DNA of 18,806 nt from VGJW01 sp035286125 (GCA_035286125.1 JAYKIS010000011.1:1-18806); one strand, 5' to 3'; positions 7,487 through 16,500 are shown, numbered from the stretch's first letter. The notes: generated by a model not told the origin, from the letters alone. A program made the numbers and translations.

Positions 7487-7712
7487 CGGGGCGACCTCGC
7501 GACAGGGATGGACGTGAAGGGGAGACAGACTCCTCCCGAGACCATCCTGGCGGGGCCCTCGGGGATAGAACTCCGGCAATTCAGGAATTTTCGGCCGACA
7601 GGCCACGGTGCCCCGGGATTCCGGGATGCCGGCCCGGACGTTAGCCCGGGGAGCAGGGCGGGAACTCTGGACGTGGGGGTTCGGCTCCCTTGCGCCCCCT
7701 TGGAGGACCTTG
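7487..7712. other. Divergent intergenic region between the vWA and SPFH genes
   Basis: These 226 bp are the longest non-coding stretch in the window. They hold small inverted repeats, AATTC-AG-GAATT (about 7578-7589) and CCCGG-GATT-CCGGG (about 7612-7625), and the GGAGG ribosome site of the SPFH gene (7702-7706). Both promoters should lie here, but I see no convincing -35/-10 pair on either strand and no small ORF with a good ribosome site. Confidence 0.4.
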
Positions 7713-8609
7713 ATGCCACGCTTGTCTGCCCTGCTTGCCGCCGTGTTCGCCGCGACTTCCCTGGGGGGCTGTGTCGCCTACGTCCGGCAAGGCCATGTGG
7801 GCCTGCTGGTGGACGACTTCACAGGCGAGATCAAGCAGGTGCAGGACCCCGGCCTGCGCTTCGCCATCCCGCTGCGCGAGCACATCGTCGAATACCCCGT
7901 CATCGTCCAGCAGTACGTCATGGTGCGCCGTGGCGAACGCGGCGAATACGAAGGCGATGACGGCGTCCGCGTCAACTCGCTCGAGGGCCTGAGCTTCATC
8001 GTGGACGCTTCCGTCGAGTTCGTCGTCCGCAGCAAGCAGGACGTGGCCCCGCTCTACCAGCGCTACGGCCTGCCCTTCGACGACATCGTGCAGGGTTACT
8101 ACCGCAGCCGCTTCAAGGCGGCGCTGACCACGGCCATGGCCTCGCTGCCGCTGCACGAGGCCATCTCGGGCGAGGGGCGCCGCAAGGTCGAGGCGATGGC
8201 CCTGGCCGACCTGCGCAAGACGATGGAGAATGACCACATCGATCTGCACGCCGTGCTCATCCGCGCCGTCTACCTGCCCGACGCCATCTCCCAGGCCATC
8301 TCGGACAAGACCAGAGCCGAAAACGACCTGGAGCGGTCCCGCACCGTCGCCCGCCAGAAGGTGGTCGAAGCCGAGGCGTCCGCGCAGGCCAGCATCGTGG
8401 CCGCCGAAGGCGAGGCCAAGGCCCGGCTCATCCGCGCCGATGCCGAGGCCAAGGCCAACCAGGTCGTGGGCAAGTCCCTGACGGACCGGCTGATTCGCAA
8501 GGCCTATGTCGACAAGTTGAGCGACAAGCTGCGGCTGGTCATTCCCCCGGGTGCCCTCTACAACCTGCACGACATCCTGCCGACCGGGGCGGGCGACAGG
8601 AAACCCTGA
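7713..8609 (+). CDS. SPFH/band-7 (prohibitin-like) lipoprotein
   Basis: This 298-residue protein begins with a lipoprotein signal peptide (hydrophobic core, lipobox LGGC, Cys20, then Val). A band-7/SPFH domain follows, recognisable from the N-terminal VRQGHVGLLVDDFTGEI region, the pattern of beta strands with DGVRVNSLEGLSFIVDASVEF, and the helical stretch with ISQAISDKTRAENDLERSR. An Ala/Glu-rich coiled coil (about residues 220-265, with AEASAQASIVAAEGEAKA) leads to a short C-terminus. SPFH proteins form large membrane-bound ring or cage oligomers that organise membrane patches or modulate proteases. Most bacterial members have an N-terminal TM helix; here a lipid anchor would place the domain outside the inner membrane. 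ATG 7713 has GGAGG 6 nt upstream; the longer reading from 7608 hides the signal peptide. Val after the Cys predicts outer-membrane sorting if the host follows the E. coli Lol rule. Confidence 0.88.
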   Translation: MPRLSALLAAVFAATSLGGCVAYVRQGHVGLLVDDFTGEIKQVQDPGLRFAIPLREHIVEYPVIVQQYVMVRRGERGEYEGDDGVRVNSLEGLSFIVDASVEFVVRSKQDVAPLYQRYGLPFDDIVQGYYRSRFKAALTTAMASLPLHEAISGEGRRKVEAMALADLRKTMENDHIDLHAVLIRAVYLPDAISQAISDKTRAENDLERSRTVARQKVVEAEASAQASIVAAEGEAKARLIRADAEAKANQVVGKSLTDRLIRKAYVDKLSDKLRLVIPPGALYNLHDILPTGAGDRKP

Positions 8610-8619
8610 CGCCCGGCGT

Positions 8620-9354
8620 TCAGTCTGCCCGGGCCGTGATGGGCCCGTACCAGGCCGTGGCGCTGGCCTTGGTCTGGTCGGTGTCGGTCAGCAGGGCGAT
8701 GGCCGTCACCGTACCCGTCGGCGGCCGGTGAAACCAGGAGCGGTAGTCGGCGTCGAGGTTGCGTCGCTCGTGGTGCCATTCACCTGCACCGACGTCGCCG
8801 CTGCGCAGGACATGGATGGCGATCCGGTTGCTGTCGGGCGCAGACCGCACCGTGCCGGCAGGCAGACTGTTGCCCCAGACGTAGGCCACGGCCTCGGCAC
8901 GCGCGAGGTCCTCCTTGCGGCGCAGGTTCCAGAAAAAGTAGATCCGGGCGGGCATGTCGTCCGTGCGACGGGCCTGTTCATCGGCCCGCGGGATGGTCCC
9001 GGCAACCTTCCATGACCACGTGACCCACGGCGTCCGGGCGAGGTCCATCTGGACCTTGCGCGTCAACATCGACGCGGCGGCCTTGCTGTCGGCCCGCACG
9101 ATCACCTCCCCGTCCGGCCCCGTCTCCGGGGCATACCGGACCTTGGGATGCCACGGCATCGAGGTTGCGTTCTGCCACGACGGCCAATCAGCGGGCGTGA
9201 ACCTGAAGACGAGAGGCTCCGCAACCTCGCCGGCCCGAGTCCCCCCGGCCGGGACGAGGGCCACAAGAAGCACGAGCGAGGTCACGCCCGGAGCAGGACG
9301 GGAGCCTGCGACGGGAAATCGGGGCCTGCGGGGTGCGACGCCAGTCCTGAACAC
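8620..9354 (-). CDS. DUF3047 family exported protein
   Basis: This 244-residue protein has a long, Arg-rich n-region, a hydrophobic core (TSLVLLVALV) and a probable signal peptidase I site after TRA near residue 41, so it is likely periplasmic. The mature part shows the DUF3047 pattern: a WSWKV strand, an acidic ADEQARRTDDMPARIYFFW segment, AVAYVWGN and, near the C-terminus, the IALLTDTDQT motif. The family has no established biochemical function; the fold is predicted to be beta-rich. The GTG start is fixed by GGAGG on the minus strand 5 nt upstream. It is convergent with the SPFH gene (10 bp gap) and divergent from thioredoxin 2 across an 85-bp region with a CsoR/CstR-like palindrome, so both may answer to the same regulator. 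Confidence 0.85.
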   Translation of the reverse strand: MFRTGVAPRRPRFPVAGSRPAPGVTSLVLLVALVPAGGTRAGEVAEPLVFRFTPADWPSWQNATSMPWHPKVRYAPETGPDGEVIVRADSKAAASMLTRKVQMDLARTPWVTWSWKVAGTIPRADEQARRTDDMPARIYFFWNLRRKEDLARAEAVAYVWGNSLPAGTVRSAPDSNRIAIHVLRSGDVGAGEWHHERRNLDADYRSWFHRPPTGTVTAIALLTDTDQTKASATAWYGPITARAD

Positions 9355-9359
9355 GGTCC

Positions 9360-9364
9360 CCTCC
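9360..9364 (-). promoter_or_regulatory. Ribosome binding site that decides a GTG start
   Basis: GGAGG inside GAGGAGGGG on the minus strand lies 5 nt before the GTG at 9354 of the DUF3047 gene. Confidence 0.65.
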
Positions 9365-9378
9365 TCGTGACGATGGCC

Positions 9379-9410
9379 TTGACACGTTCCCGATAGCCTG
9401 CCTCAATATA
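9379..9410 (+). promoter_or_regulatory. Candidate promoter of thioredoxin 2 with a perfect -35
   Basis: A perfect TTGACA (9379-9384) precedes the thioredoxin gene by about 55 bp. The -10 is poor: the best candidates, 17 to 20 bp downstream, lie in CTCAATATA (9402-9410). On the minus strand the same AATATA reads TATATT, five of six matches to a -10, which could serve the divergent DUF3047 gene. The adjoining palindrome overlaps these elements. Confidence 0.45.
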
Positions 9411-9424
9411 CCCCCATAGGGTAT
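9408..9424. promoter_or_regulatory. CsoR/CstR/FrmR-like operator palindrome ATACCC-N5-GGGTAT
   Basis: ATACCCCCATAGGGTAT is a perfect 6-bp inverted repeat around a 5-nt centre. The A/T-G/C-tract-A/T layout with ATACCC/GGGTAT arms is typical of operators bound by CsoR-family (DUF156) repressors, which sense copper, nickel/cobalt, formaldehyde or persulfide. It ends 15 nt before the thioredoxin start codon and overlaps the likely -10 regions of both divergent genes, a position suited to repression. No CsoR-family gene lies in this window. The assignment is from pattern recognition, not a search. Confidence 0.55.
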
Positions 9425-9439
9425 CAGAAAGCAGGTTGG

Positions 9440-9889
9440 ATGGACAGTTCGATCGTCACGTGCCCCGCCTGCCACGCACGAAACCGTGTCGCCCGGCGCC
9501 CCGGGACACCACGGTGCGGTGCTTGCCGCAGCCCGCTGCCCCAGCCATCGGCAGGTCCGAGCGCTGTCACGGACGCGACGTTTCGGCGGATGGTCCTCGA
9601 GGCCGAGGGGGCCGTGCTCGTCGACGTCTGGGCCCCGTGGTGCGGGCCCTGCCGCATGCAGGCCCCCGTTCTGGACGATCTGGCCCGCCATGTCGGCACC
9701 GGGCTGACCCTCGTGAAACTGAATGCGGACGAGAACCCGAAAACGTTGCAGGCGCTGGGCGTCCAGGGCCTGCCGACCCTGCTGCTGTTCCGTGGCGGGC
9801 GCGTCGTCGCCCGGCACGCGGGCTTCATGGCCGGGCCGACGCTGGCGCAGTGGCTGAAGACCGCCGGGGTCCATCCGGAAGCCGTCTGA
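9440..9889 (+). CDS. trxC: Thioredoxin 2 with N-terminal zinc ribbon
   Basis: This 149-residue protein has the layout and length of thioredoxin 2. It has an N-terminal zinc-binding ribbon with two CxxC pairs (Cys8/Cys11 and Cys26/Cys29), a short linker, and a thioredoxin fold with the active site WCGPC (Cys68 and Cys71). The cis-proline loop GLPTLLLF follows. It reduces protein disulfides in the cytoplasm using thioredoxin reductase; in the family the zinc site makes it responsive to oxidative stress and independent of Trx1. The start at 9440 lies 15 nt after the operator-like palindrome, so the leader is short; only a weak AGG is visible as ribosome site. A pirin gene follows after 78 bp, and both may belong to one stress-response group. 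Confidence 0.94.
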   Translation: MDSSIVTCPACHARNRVARRPGTPRCGACRSPLPQPSAGPSAVTDATFRRMVLEAEGAVLVDVWAPWCGPCRMQAPVLDDLARHVGTGLTLVKLNADENPKTLQALGVQGLPTLLLFRGGRVVARHAGFMAGPTLAQWLKTAGVHPEAV

Positions 9890-9967
9890 GGGTGCCCTTC
9901 CTCGCGGTAGGATGACAGGGTGGCGCCTGCGCCCGTGACTTTCCCTGACGCGCGGAGTGACGAGTCC

Positions 9968-10864
9968 ATGAACCCTGCCCCACCCGCCCGCAGCCCGCTG
10001 CGGCCCGTGGTTCGCGTCGTCCGTGCCCCCCGGGTCACGGAGGGTGGCGGGTTTGTCGTCCGGCGACCGGTGCCGGCCAACGGCCTGGAGACGCTGGACC
10101 CCATCTTGATGATCGACGAGATGGGCCCCGTGACCTACGGGCCGGGAGAGGCCGTGGGCGCGCCCGACCATCCTCACCGGGGCTTCGAGACCGTGACCTA
10201 TGTCCTCGAGGGCGAAGTCGAACACGCCGACAGCGCCGGCCACGCCGGTACGCTCGGACCGGGCGACGTGCAATGGATGACGGCGGGTGCCGGAGTCGTC
10301 CACCGCGAGATGCCCAGCCGGCGCATCCAGGCCGAGGGTGGGCGCATGCACGGCTTCCAGGTCTGGGTCAACCTGCCTGCTGCCCTCAAGAGCGCACGCC
10401 CTCGGTACCAGGAGTTGCGGGCGGACAGGCTGGCTCGGGTCACGCTGGCCGATGGCATGGCCCGGGGCCGCATCATCGCCGGCGAGGCCGAGGGTGCGGA
10501 GGCGCCCGTCCGGACGCATGTGCCCGTGACCTTGCAGCACTGGACCCTGGATGCCGAGGCCTCGATCGTGCTGTCGGTGCCTCGTCATCACACGCTGGGC
10601 CTTTATGTCTTTCGTGGTGAGGCGCAGGTCGGGGATCGCCGGATCGGGGACGGCGAACTCGGGGTGCTCGGAGAGGGTGAGGCCGTTGCGCTCGTGGCGA
10701 CTGTCGATGCGGACGTGCTGCTGGTGGGAGGCAAGCCCATCGGCGAGCCGGTCGCCTGGGCCGGCCCCTTCGTGATGAACCACCGGGACGAAGTCCTCGC
10801 GGCCTATGACGATTACATCGAGGGCCGGATGGGGCAAATCCCGCCCGAGATCATCAGGGCCTGA
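9968..10864 (+). CDS. Pirin family protein
   Basis: This 298-residue bicupin protein has the pirin metal site complete in the N-terminal cupin: HPHRGFE gives His68 and His70, and VVHRE gives His112 and Glu114. These bind iron or another divalent metal. The conserved HPHRGFETVTYVLEGEVEHADS and MTAGAGVVHREMP signatures identify the family clearly. Bacterial pirins include quercetin 2,3-dioxygenases and redox-linked regulators, and the substrate cannot be read from sequence. I chose the ATG at 9968, where RPVVRVVRAPRV begins shortly after as in relatives. A GTG at 9920 would add 16 residues, and GGAG lies 10 nt before 9968, a little far. The gene follows thioredoxin 2 by 78 bp and precedes the Rossmann-fold gene by 5 bp, so the last two are surely co-transcribed. 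Confidence 0.9.
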   Translation: MNPAPPARSPLRPVVRVVRAPRVTEGGGFVVRRPVPANGLETLDPILMIDEMGPVTYGPGEAVGAPDHPHRGFETVTYVLEGEVEHADSAGHAGTLGPGDVQWMTAGAGVVHREMPSRRIQAEGGRMHGFQVWVNLPAALKSARPRYQELRADRLARVTLADGMARGRIIAGEAEGAEAPVRTHVPVTLQHWTLDAEASIVLSVPRHHTLGLYVFRGEAQVGDRRIGDGELGVLGEGEAVALVATVDADVLLVGGKPIGEPVAWAGPFVMNHRDEVLAAYDDYIEGRMGQIPPEIIRA

Positions 10865-10869
10865 CGAGG

Positions 10870-11559
10870 ATGACCACGATGGACCACCCCGCCTCCGGGC
10901 TGACCGTCGTTCTCGCCGGAGCGACGGGTGTCGTCGGGCGACATCTGGCCGAGCAGTCAGTCGCGCGGCAGGACATCGCCCGCGTCGTGGCACCGGGCAG
11001 GCGGGCACTCCCCTGGACGGCACCCGGCCTCTCCTGCCCGGTCCTCACGGCCATCGACGACGAGACGGCCTGGACCGAAGTGATGCCGGGGGAGGTGGAC
11101 CTCGCGCTGTGCGCGCTGGGCACCACGATGCGGCGGGCCGGCTCGCGGGCAGCCTTCCGGAAGGTCGACCTCGAGGGCGTCGTGGCCTTCGCGAAGGCCG
11201 CACGGGCCCGCGGGGCCAGGACCTTCGGGCTGGTCAGCTCGCTTGGCGCAGACAGGCCGGGAGCGGCGTTCTACCTGCGCATCAAGCATGAGGCCGAGCA
11301 GGCCGTGCAGCAGATCGGCTTCGAACGGGTGGTGATCGTGCGGCCCTCCTTCATCGACGATGAGGGCATGCGGGAAGACCATCGGCCGCTCGAGCGTCTG
11401 GCCCTGCCCCTCGCCCGATGGCTGCTGCCGGCGCGGGGCGTGAGGGCCAAGTGGGCGCCCGTCACGGCGCGCGCCATCGCTCGGGGCTTGCTGGCCCACG
11501 GCCTTGCTGCCGGGCCCGGGCTCACGGTCCTCGAGAACGCTACCCTGGTCTCCGGCTAG
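10870..11559 (+). CDS. NAD(P)-binding Rossmann-fold protein (HTATIP2/NAD(P)H-binding type)
   Basis: This 229-residue protein has an N-terminal dinucleotide-binding motif GATGVVG (17-23) at the end of the first beta strand. A strand and loop with LCALGTTMRRAGS, LVSSLGAD in place of the classic short-chain dehydrogenase Ser, and YLRIKHEAEQ (Tyr-x3-Lys) follow. These features fit atypical short-chain dehydrogenases of the HTATIP2/NmrA-like group, often called NAD(P)H-binding oxidoreductases. The substrate is unknown, and some members are redox sensors without catalysis. It starts 5 bp after the pirin stop. Two starts are possible: 10870, or the ATG at 10879 placed 9 nt after GAGG; the difference is three residues. 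No signal peptide is present. Confidence 0.88.
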   Translation: MTTMDHPASGLTVVLAGATGVVGRHLAEQSVARQDIARVVAPGRRALPWTAPGLSCPVLTAIDDETAWTEVMPGEVDLALCALGTTMRRAGSRAAFRKVDLEGVVAFAKAARARGARTFGLVSSLGADRPGAAFYLRIKHEAEQAVQQIGFERVVIVRPSFIDDEGMREDHRPLERLALPLARWLLPARGVRAKWAPVTARAIARGLLAHGLAAGPGLTVLENATLVSG

Positions 11560-11697
11560 CGGCGCCTGCGCGCCTAACCGACGCACGCCACCTACCGGCA
11601 ACCTATACTGGACGGTGCGGGGGCTGTGCGGTGAGCCGTTGGTGACTCCCGACGACGACAGGTGCAGCGGGTCCCACAATTCCCGCGAGGATGACGG
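11560..11697 (+). promoter_or_regulatory. Intergenic region before the NHL lipoprotein, weak -10 only
   Basis: These 138 bp hold a -10-like TATACT (11604-11609) with no matching -35 at the right distance, and GAGG (11687-11690) 7 nt before the start codon at 11698. A GC-rich hairpin without a T-run lies directly after the preceding stop codon. Nothing else is visible. Confidence 0.3.
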
Positions 11698-13500
11698 ATG
11701 CGACCGTACCGGATGATGCTTGCCGCCTTCGGCGGTGCCGTGCTGATGGCCGGCTGCAGGCCCCCTGCCCTCATCACGGGCGAGGTCCGGACGGCCTTTG
11801 CCACCGAGGTCACGGCGCCGACGGCGCCTCAGCCCGCTGCGACAGCGAAGCCGGACGAGAGCACGACGGCAGGGGGAATCCGCAGGATCGTGGGCCGCCT
11901 CGTGACGCCTGCCCTGGGCCTCATCGCCAACGACTCGGCCGGCCTGACGGACGTGGGTAGCGGCATCTTCCTGACGGATGTCGGCGGCGGGATGTTCTAC
12001 CGCACGCTTCAGGCCGTCTCACGCGCGGCGCAGGGGGTCGACCAGACGGCCCTCGAGGGGGCGCGCGTCACGCTCGAGACGCCTGACGGGCAAGCGCTGG
12101 GCAGCGCGGTCGGGACCGACGCCACAGGTAGCTTTGTGCTGGAACTGGCCCCTACGGCCTCGGGCAGCCTGGTCGTCCGCTCCCGCTTCGAGGCACAGGG
12201 ACAGACCTTTGATTTCCGCACGCGCGTCGAAGTCCCGGCGACGGGAACGGCCACGGCCGATGTGGACCTGGCGACGACACTCGTCACGGACGCCTTGCTG
12301 GCCGTCCCGGATCGGCGCGACCTCTTCCTCGCCATCAAGCCCGCCAGCTTTGCCGAACTGGTTGTCAGCCTGCGCGGCAGCCTGACGCCCGAACAGGTTC
12401 CGTACCTTGCACAGGATACGACGGACAGGCTCGCGACCTTCGACCAGTTGGTCGCAGACCTTCCCGCGCTGGCCGCAGCGGCTGCCAAGGCGAGTCCCCG
12501 TCTGGCGGCGCGCGCGACCGATCTGCAGGTCACGACGCTGTTCGATGCCGCGGCTCTGGCACGCCTGGGGCTGATTGCCGACGATGCCACCTTTGGCGAG
12601 GCCGGCAATTTCGAGGTCGATGCCACGGGAGACCTGTACATGCCGACGCTGGCGGCCAGCCCCGATCAGCGCATTGCGGTCGTGCGCCTGACCCAGGCCG
12701 GTGCCACGCACAGCCATGCCGTCCTGCCCGTCGGGTACGTGAGCCCATTGCTGCAGGACTTTGCCGCCGATGGCACCTACTGGGCCGCCGCCCTCGAGGC
12801 TTCCAGCAGCCAGGTGCACGTCTTCAAGGGTGGGCCTGCGGGCCTCGAGCGCCAGCCCGGTGTCCTGATCACCCTGCCCGACGATCGCCCCCGCAGGCTC
12901 GGGGGCCGCATCACGGTCGGACCTCGCGGCGCGGTGGCGTGTGCCCTGACCCTCGCTTCCGTCGTGATCGTCAAGGCACCCGGACAGGATGGCCGCATCG
13001 TGGCAGGGACGGCCTTCATGGACGGCTATGGCGACGGGATCGGCGCTGCTGCACGGTTCGACCGGCCCATGGGGGCGGTCTTCGGGCCGGATGGCGCAGC
13101 CTATGTGGCTGATGAGAACAACCGGGCCATCCGCCGGATCGCGGCTTCCGGCCTCGTGACCACCGTGGCAGGCGGTCCCGACGGGGACGCTTACCGGAAC
13201 GGTCGTGGCATCCACGCCCGGTTCGGCAGTCCGGAATCCCTGGCCGTCGCCGGCAAGACCGTCTTCGTCGCGGATACCCGGGCCAACCGCATCCGACGCA
13301 TCTCCCCCTCAGGCAGCGTCTTCGACGTCGCGGGCACGGGAGCGTCGGGCCTGCTGGACGGCCCGGCCGCGCAGGCCACGATGGCACGGCCACGCAACCT
13401 CGAAATGGACGGTGCGGGCAACCTGTACTTCCGTGACTTCGGCCTGGACCCTGCAACCGGCAAAGGCTACAACGTCATCCGCAGGATTGGGCGCCCCTGA
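11698..13500 (+). CDS. Lipoprotein with Ig-like segment and C-terminal NHL-repeat propeller region
   Basis: This 600-residue protein starts with a lipoprotein signal peptide (lipobox MAGC, Cys20, then Arg). A Thr/Ala/Pro-rich linker (about 25-65) and a beta-rich carboxypeptidase-regulatory-like or Ig-like segment (about 115-200) follow. A mainly helical and beta-propeller-like middle leads to NHL-type repeats near the C-terminus, for example DGYGDGIGAAARFDRPMGAV, AAYVADENNRAIRRI, TVFVADTRANRIRRI and a last partial blade. NHL repeats form open beta-propellers that bind proteins or other polymers. It is therefore probably an envelope-anchored binding protein of unknown ligand. GAGG lies 7 nt before ATG 11698. 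It is convergent with the BTAD regulator (19 bp gap). No catalytic residues can be named. Confidence 0.8.
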   Translation: MRPYRMMLAAFGGAVLMAGCRPPALITGEVRTAFATEVTAPTAPQPAATAKPDESTTAGGIRRIVGRLVTPALGLIANDSAGLTDVGSGIFLTDVGGGMFYRTLQAVSRAAQGVDQTALEGARVTLETPDGQALGSAVGTDATGSFVLELAPTASGSLVVRSRFEAQGQTFDFRTRVEVPATGTATADVDLATTLVTDALLAVPDRRDLFLAIKPASFAELVVSLRGSLTPEQVPYLAQDTTDRLATFDQLVADLPALAAAAAKASPRLAARATDLQVTTLFDAAALARLGLIADDATFGEAGNFEVDATGDLYMPTLAASPDQRIAVVRLTQAGATHSHAVLPVGYVSPLLQDFAADGTYWAAALEASSSQVHVFKGGPAGLERQPGVLITLPDDRPRRLGGRITVGPRGAVACALTLASVVIVKAPGQDGRIVAGTAFMDGYGDGIGAAARFDRPMGAVFGPDGAAYVADENNRAIRRIAASGLVTTVAGGPDGDAYRNGRGIHARFGSPESLAVAGKTVFVADTRANRIRRISPSGSVFDVAGTGASGLLDGPAAQATMARPRNLEMDGAGNLYFRDFGLDPATGKGYNVIRRIGRP

Positions 13501-13519
13501 ATGACCCTGGCCCGGTCGC

Positions 13520-16500
13520 TCAGCCCGGCAGGGCAAGCGTCTCGCGGGCGGCACGAACAGTGAAGCGACCGGCAGCGATCAACGCGACCAGATCCGTGGT
13601 CTCGTCGTCCGCTTCCAGGCCGTGGTCGGTCTCGAGTACCCGGGCGGCTGCCTCGGCATAGCGCAAGGCATCGCCGGCGCGCTCCTGCATGGCCAGAGCG
13701 ACCAGCTTGGCCCGTATGGCCGCCTGGGCCGTCCCGTCCGCCTTGAGGGCGGCATCGGCCAGGCCTTCCAGTCTGGCCCAGTCGTCGTCCTGACCTGCGG
13801 CCACGAACAGTTCCTCGTAGGCCGAAGCGACGAGCCGGCGCAGATTCTCCCGCTCCAGGCGACACCACGCGTGGTCCGGGAAGTCCTCGAGGAAGGGACC
13901 TCGGTAGACGGCTACGGCCTGCTCGAGTGCCTGCAGGCGGATCGGCTCGCCCTCGGGATGCTGGCGTGCCTCCGCAACGAGGGCCCGCAGGTCCAGCACG
14001 TCGACGCGACTGCGCACGCCTCTGGCGAACAGGTAGCGCCCCTCCTGGAAGTGGATGAAGCGGCTCTGCGCCCCCTTGGGCGCATCCGGCTCGAGCGCTT
14101 GCCGCAGGCGGCTGATGACCATCGCCAGGGAGGATCGGGCCGGGTCCGTCCCCGGGTAGAGCAGGTCGACCAGGCGCTCCTTGGTGGCCCCCTGGGGATT
14201 CAGCAGCAGCAGGGCCAGGACAAGCTTGGCATTGCCGCTGCGCCACTCGCGGTCCTCGAGCGGAACACCGTCAATCCGTACCTCGAAGGCCCCGAAGCCC
14301 AGCAGCTCGAAGGTCGGCGGGGGCTCAGGTCCGGGGGGAACGGCCTCATCCGCCATCGGATAGCCATGCAGCACGCCCAGGGCCCGGGCCTCTGACGCGG
14401 CCGTGGCGGCTCCGGTCGCATCCCCGGCCATCGTGCAGGCGCGCACGAGCAGGTTCAGCGCAAGGAAGCGCTGCAGGTCATTGGGCTGCACCTCGAGGCG
14501 AGCCAGCAACGCCGTGAGCAGTTCGGTCGCCTGGCCGGCATCGGCCTCGGCCAGGGCCATGCGTGCAGCCAGCAGGGCGGCGTCCGCCATCGAAGGATCC
14601 AGGAGGGTCGCCTGCGCGCGTTCCAGCCCCTGGGCGAGGGCGCCACGGGCCGCGGGCACACGACCTTCCGCAAGCGCCACCTCGGCCAGGCCGAAATGGC
14701 CCGTCGCGAGCGCTGCAGCATCGCCAAGCCCCGTCGCAAGCGTCATCGACCCCTCGAAGGACTCGCGCGCCTGCCTGAGGTCTCCGGCGGCGAGCTGCAG
14801 TTGGCCCAACGTCCGCAGCAGAAGCATGCGCTCCCGCGGCGCACCCTGCTGTCCGGCAAGGGCAAGGCCCCGCTCGAGCGCCTGCCACGCCTCTTCCCGA
14901 CGCCCCAAGTGCAGCAGGCAAAGGGCCATGTTGTTCCACGTGACGGCAAAGGGCACGAGGGCAGCGGCTTCGGCACAGCGGACGGCATCACCGTAGGCCG
15001 TGATCGCCCGCTCGAGATCGCCGGCCCGCGCATGCGCGAGGCCGCGGTTGTGCAGGATGCGCACCTCACCCGCCGCGTGACCGGCGAGATGGAAAGCTTC
15101 GGAGGCGATCCGGAAGTGCAGCAGGGCCTCGTCCACGGCGTTGTCCTGCAAGGCGGCCAGGCCAAGGGCGTTGCGGGCCAGCGCCCGCGTGGCCGGCTCG
15201 GTCGCGTCCATGGCGATGCGCCCATGGGTCACCTGTGGCGCGCGCATGCCGCGCGCACCATAGGCAGCCGACAACGCGGCCGCGATGCGCTGGCCCAGCG
15301 TGTCCACGTCGGTGCCGTGCAGGACGCGCGCCTGCTCCAGCGCGGCGCAGGCCGCGACCAGATCCCCGAGTTCCCGCGCGAGGGCCCCGCGTGCATAGGC
15401 GAGACCAGCCCACTCGGAAGCTGCCTGAGCGGGGAAGCGGTCAAGCACGTGCCCCACATGCAAGAAGCGCCCCTCGGCCAGCCACGCCCCGAGATGATCG
15501 AGCAGCAGGCTCAAGGCCTCTTGCGTCGCACCTGCCCGCAGCAGGGCATCGAGGGCCAACTCCGGCTCGTGTTTCCATCCGTCGGCGACAGCCCGCCAGA
15601 GCGCCTGCTGCGCGACAGCGGGTACGGTCCGGTTCAGCCGCCGCAACAGGAATTCACGAAACAGCGTCGCGCCCTCTCCCTGATCGGACACGAGGCTGCC
15701 CAGAGGCAACAGGCGCGCTGCCCTGGCGAGGATTTGGGGACCGTCAGGCCCCAGCAGGATCTCGACCCACTCGGGGAGCAACCGGGGCAGCACGGCCGCG
15801 CGGGTCAGCACCTCACGCTCCTCGGGCCGCAACTGGCCGAGGACCTCCTCCTCGAGATACGCATCGAGCGCACCGACATCGGCCGCGTCGAGCGTCGGCA
15901 GGCTTGCCGAGGCCGTTGCCGCGAGCCAGGCCACGCCCGCGGCCCAGCCGCCCGTCGCGTCTTCAATGGCGCTTGCCCGCTCGGCATCGGAGGGTTGTCC
16001 CGTCGCCACCAGCAAGGCCTCGATGACGGGCGCAGGCATCGCGAGGTCCCGGTCGGCAAGAAGGAGAGCCTGGCCCATCATCTGCTCGCGGGCAAAGCCC
16101 ACCGGAATGACTCGACCGGAAAGCACCAGTTGGCCGTTCTCGGGAAAGTGACGGAGCAGGGTTTCGAGAAGCCGCAGGGTTTCGGGGGCCTCGCGCACCT
16201 GCTCAACCTGGTCGAGGATCAGCAGGACCGACCGGTCCCCCTGCATCGCGAGGTCGTCGCACAGCATCGCCACCGCCGCGACGAGGGCTCCCGAGCCGCG
16301 GGCATCGACCGGCAGGCGGGCCGACGGGACGAGGCCCGGCACTCCCCGCTCGAGACACGCCACGAAGTGCGTCATGAACACCGTCGGGTCCTCGTCCCCG
16401 GCATCCATCGCGTACCAGCAGGCGGCGTCCGTGCCGCGCGCCGCAAAGGCCGCGAGCAGCGCGGACTTGCCCGACCCGGGCGCGGCGCGCAGGACGGTGA

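Noticed and set aside
9188..11023. A 611-residue minus-strand open frame opposite thioredoxin 2 and pirin.
   Set aside because: It runs through two clearly recognised plus-strand genes and the intergenic region and has no family character.
11561..11574. Hairpin GGCGC-CTGC-GCGCC right after the Rossmann-fold gene as a terminator.
   Set aside because: The stem is only 5 bp and there is no T-run; in DNA this GC-rich such hairpins arise by chance.
13864..13875. ACCACGCGTGGT inside the regulator gene as a definite operator.
   Set aside because: It encodes part of the Asp-His-Ala-Trp-Cys stretch of the BTAD domain and may be coincidence; kept only as a note alongside the promoter copy.
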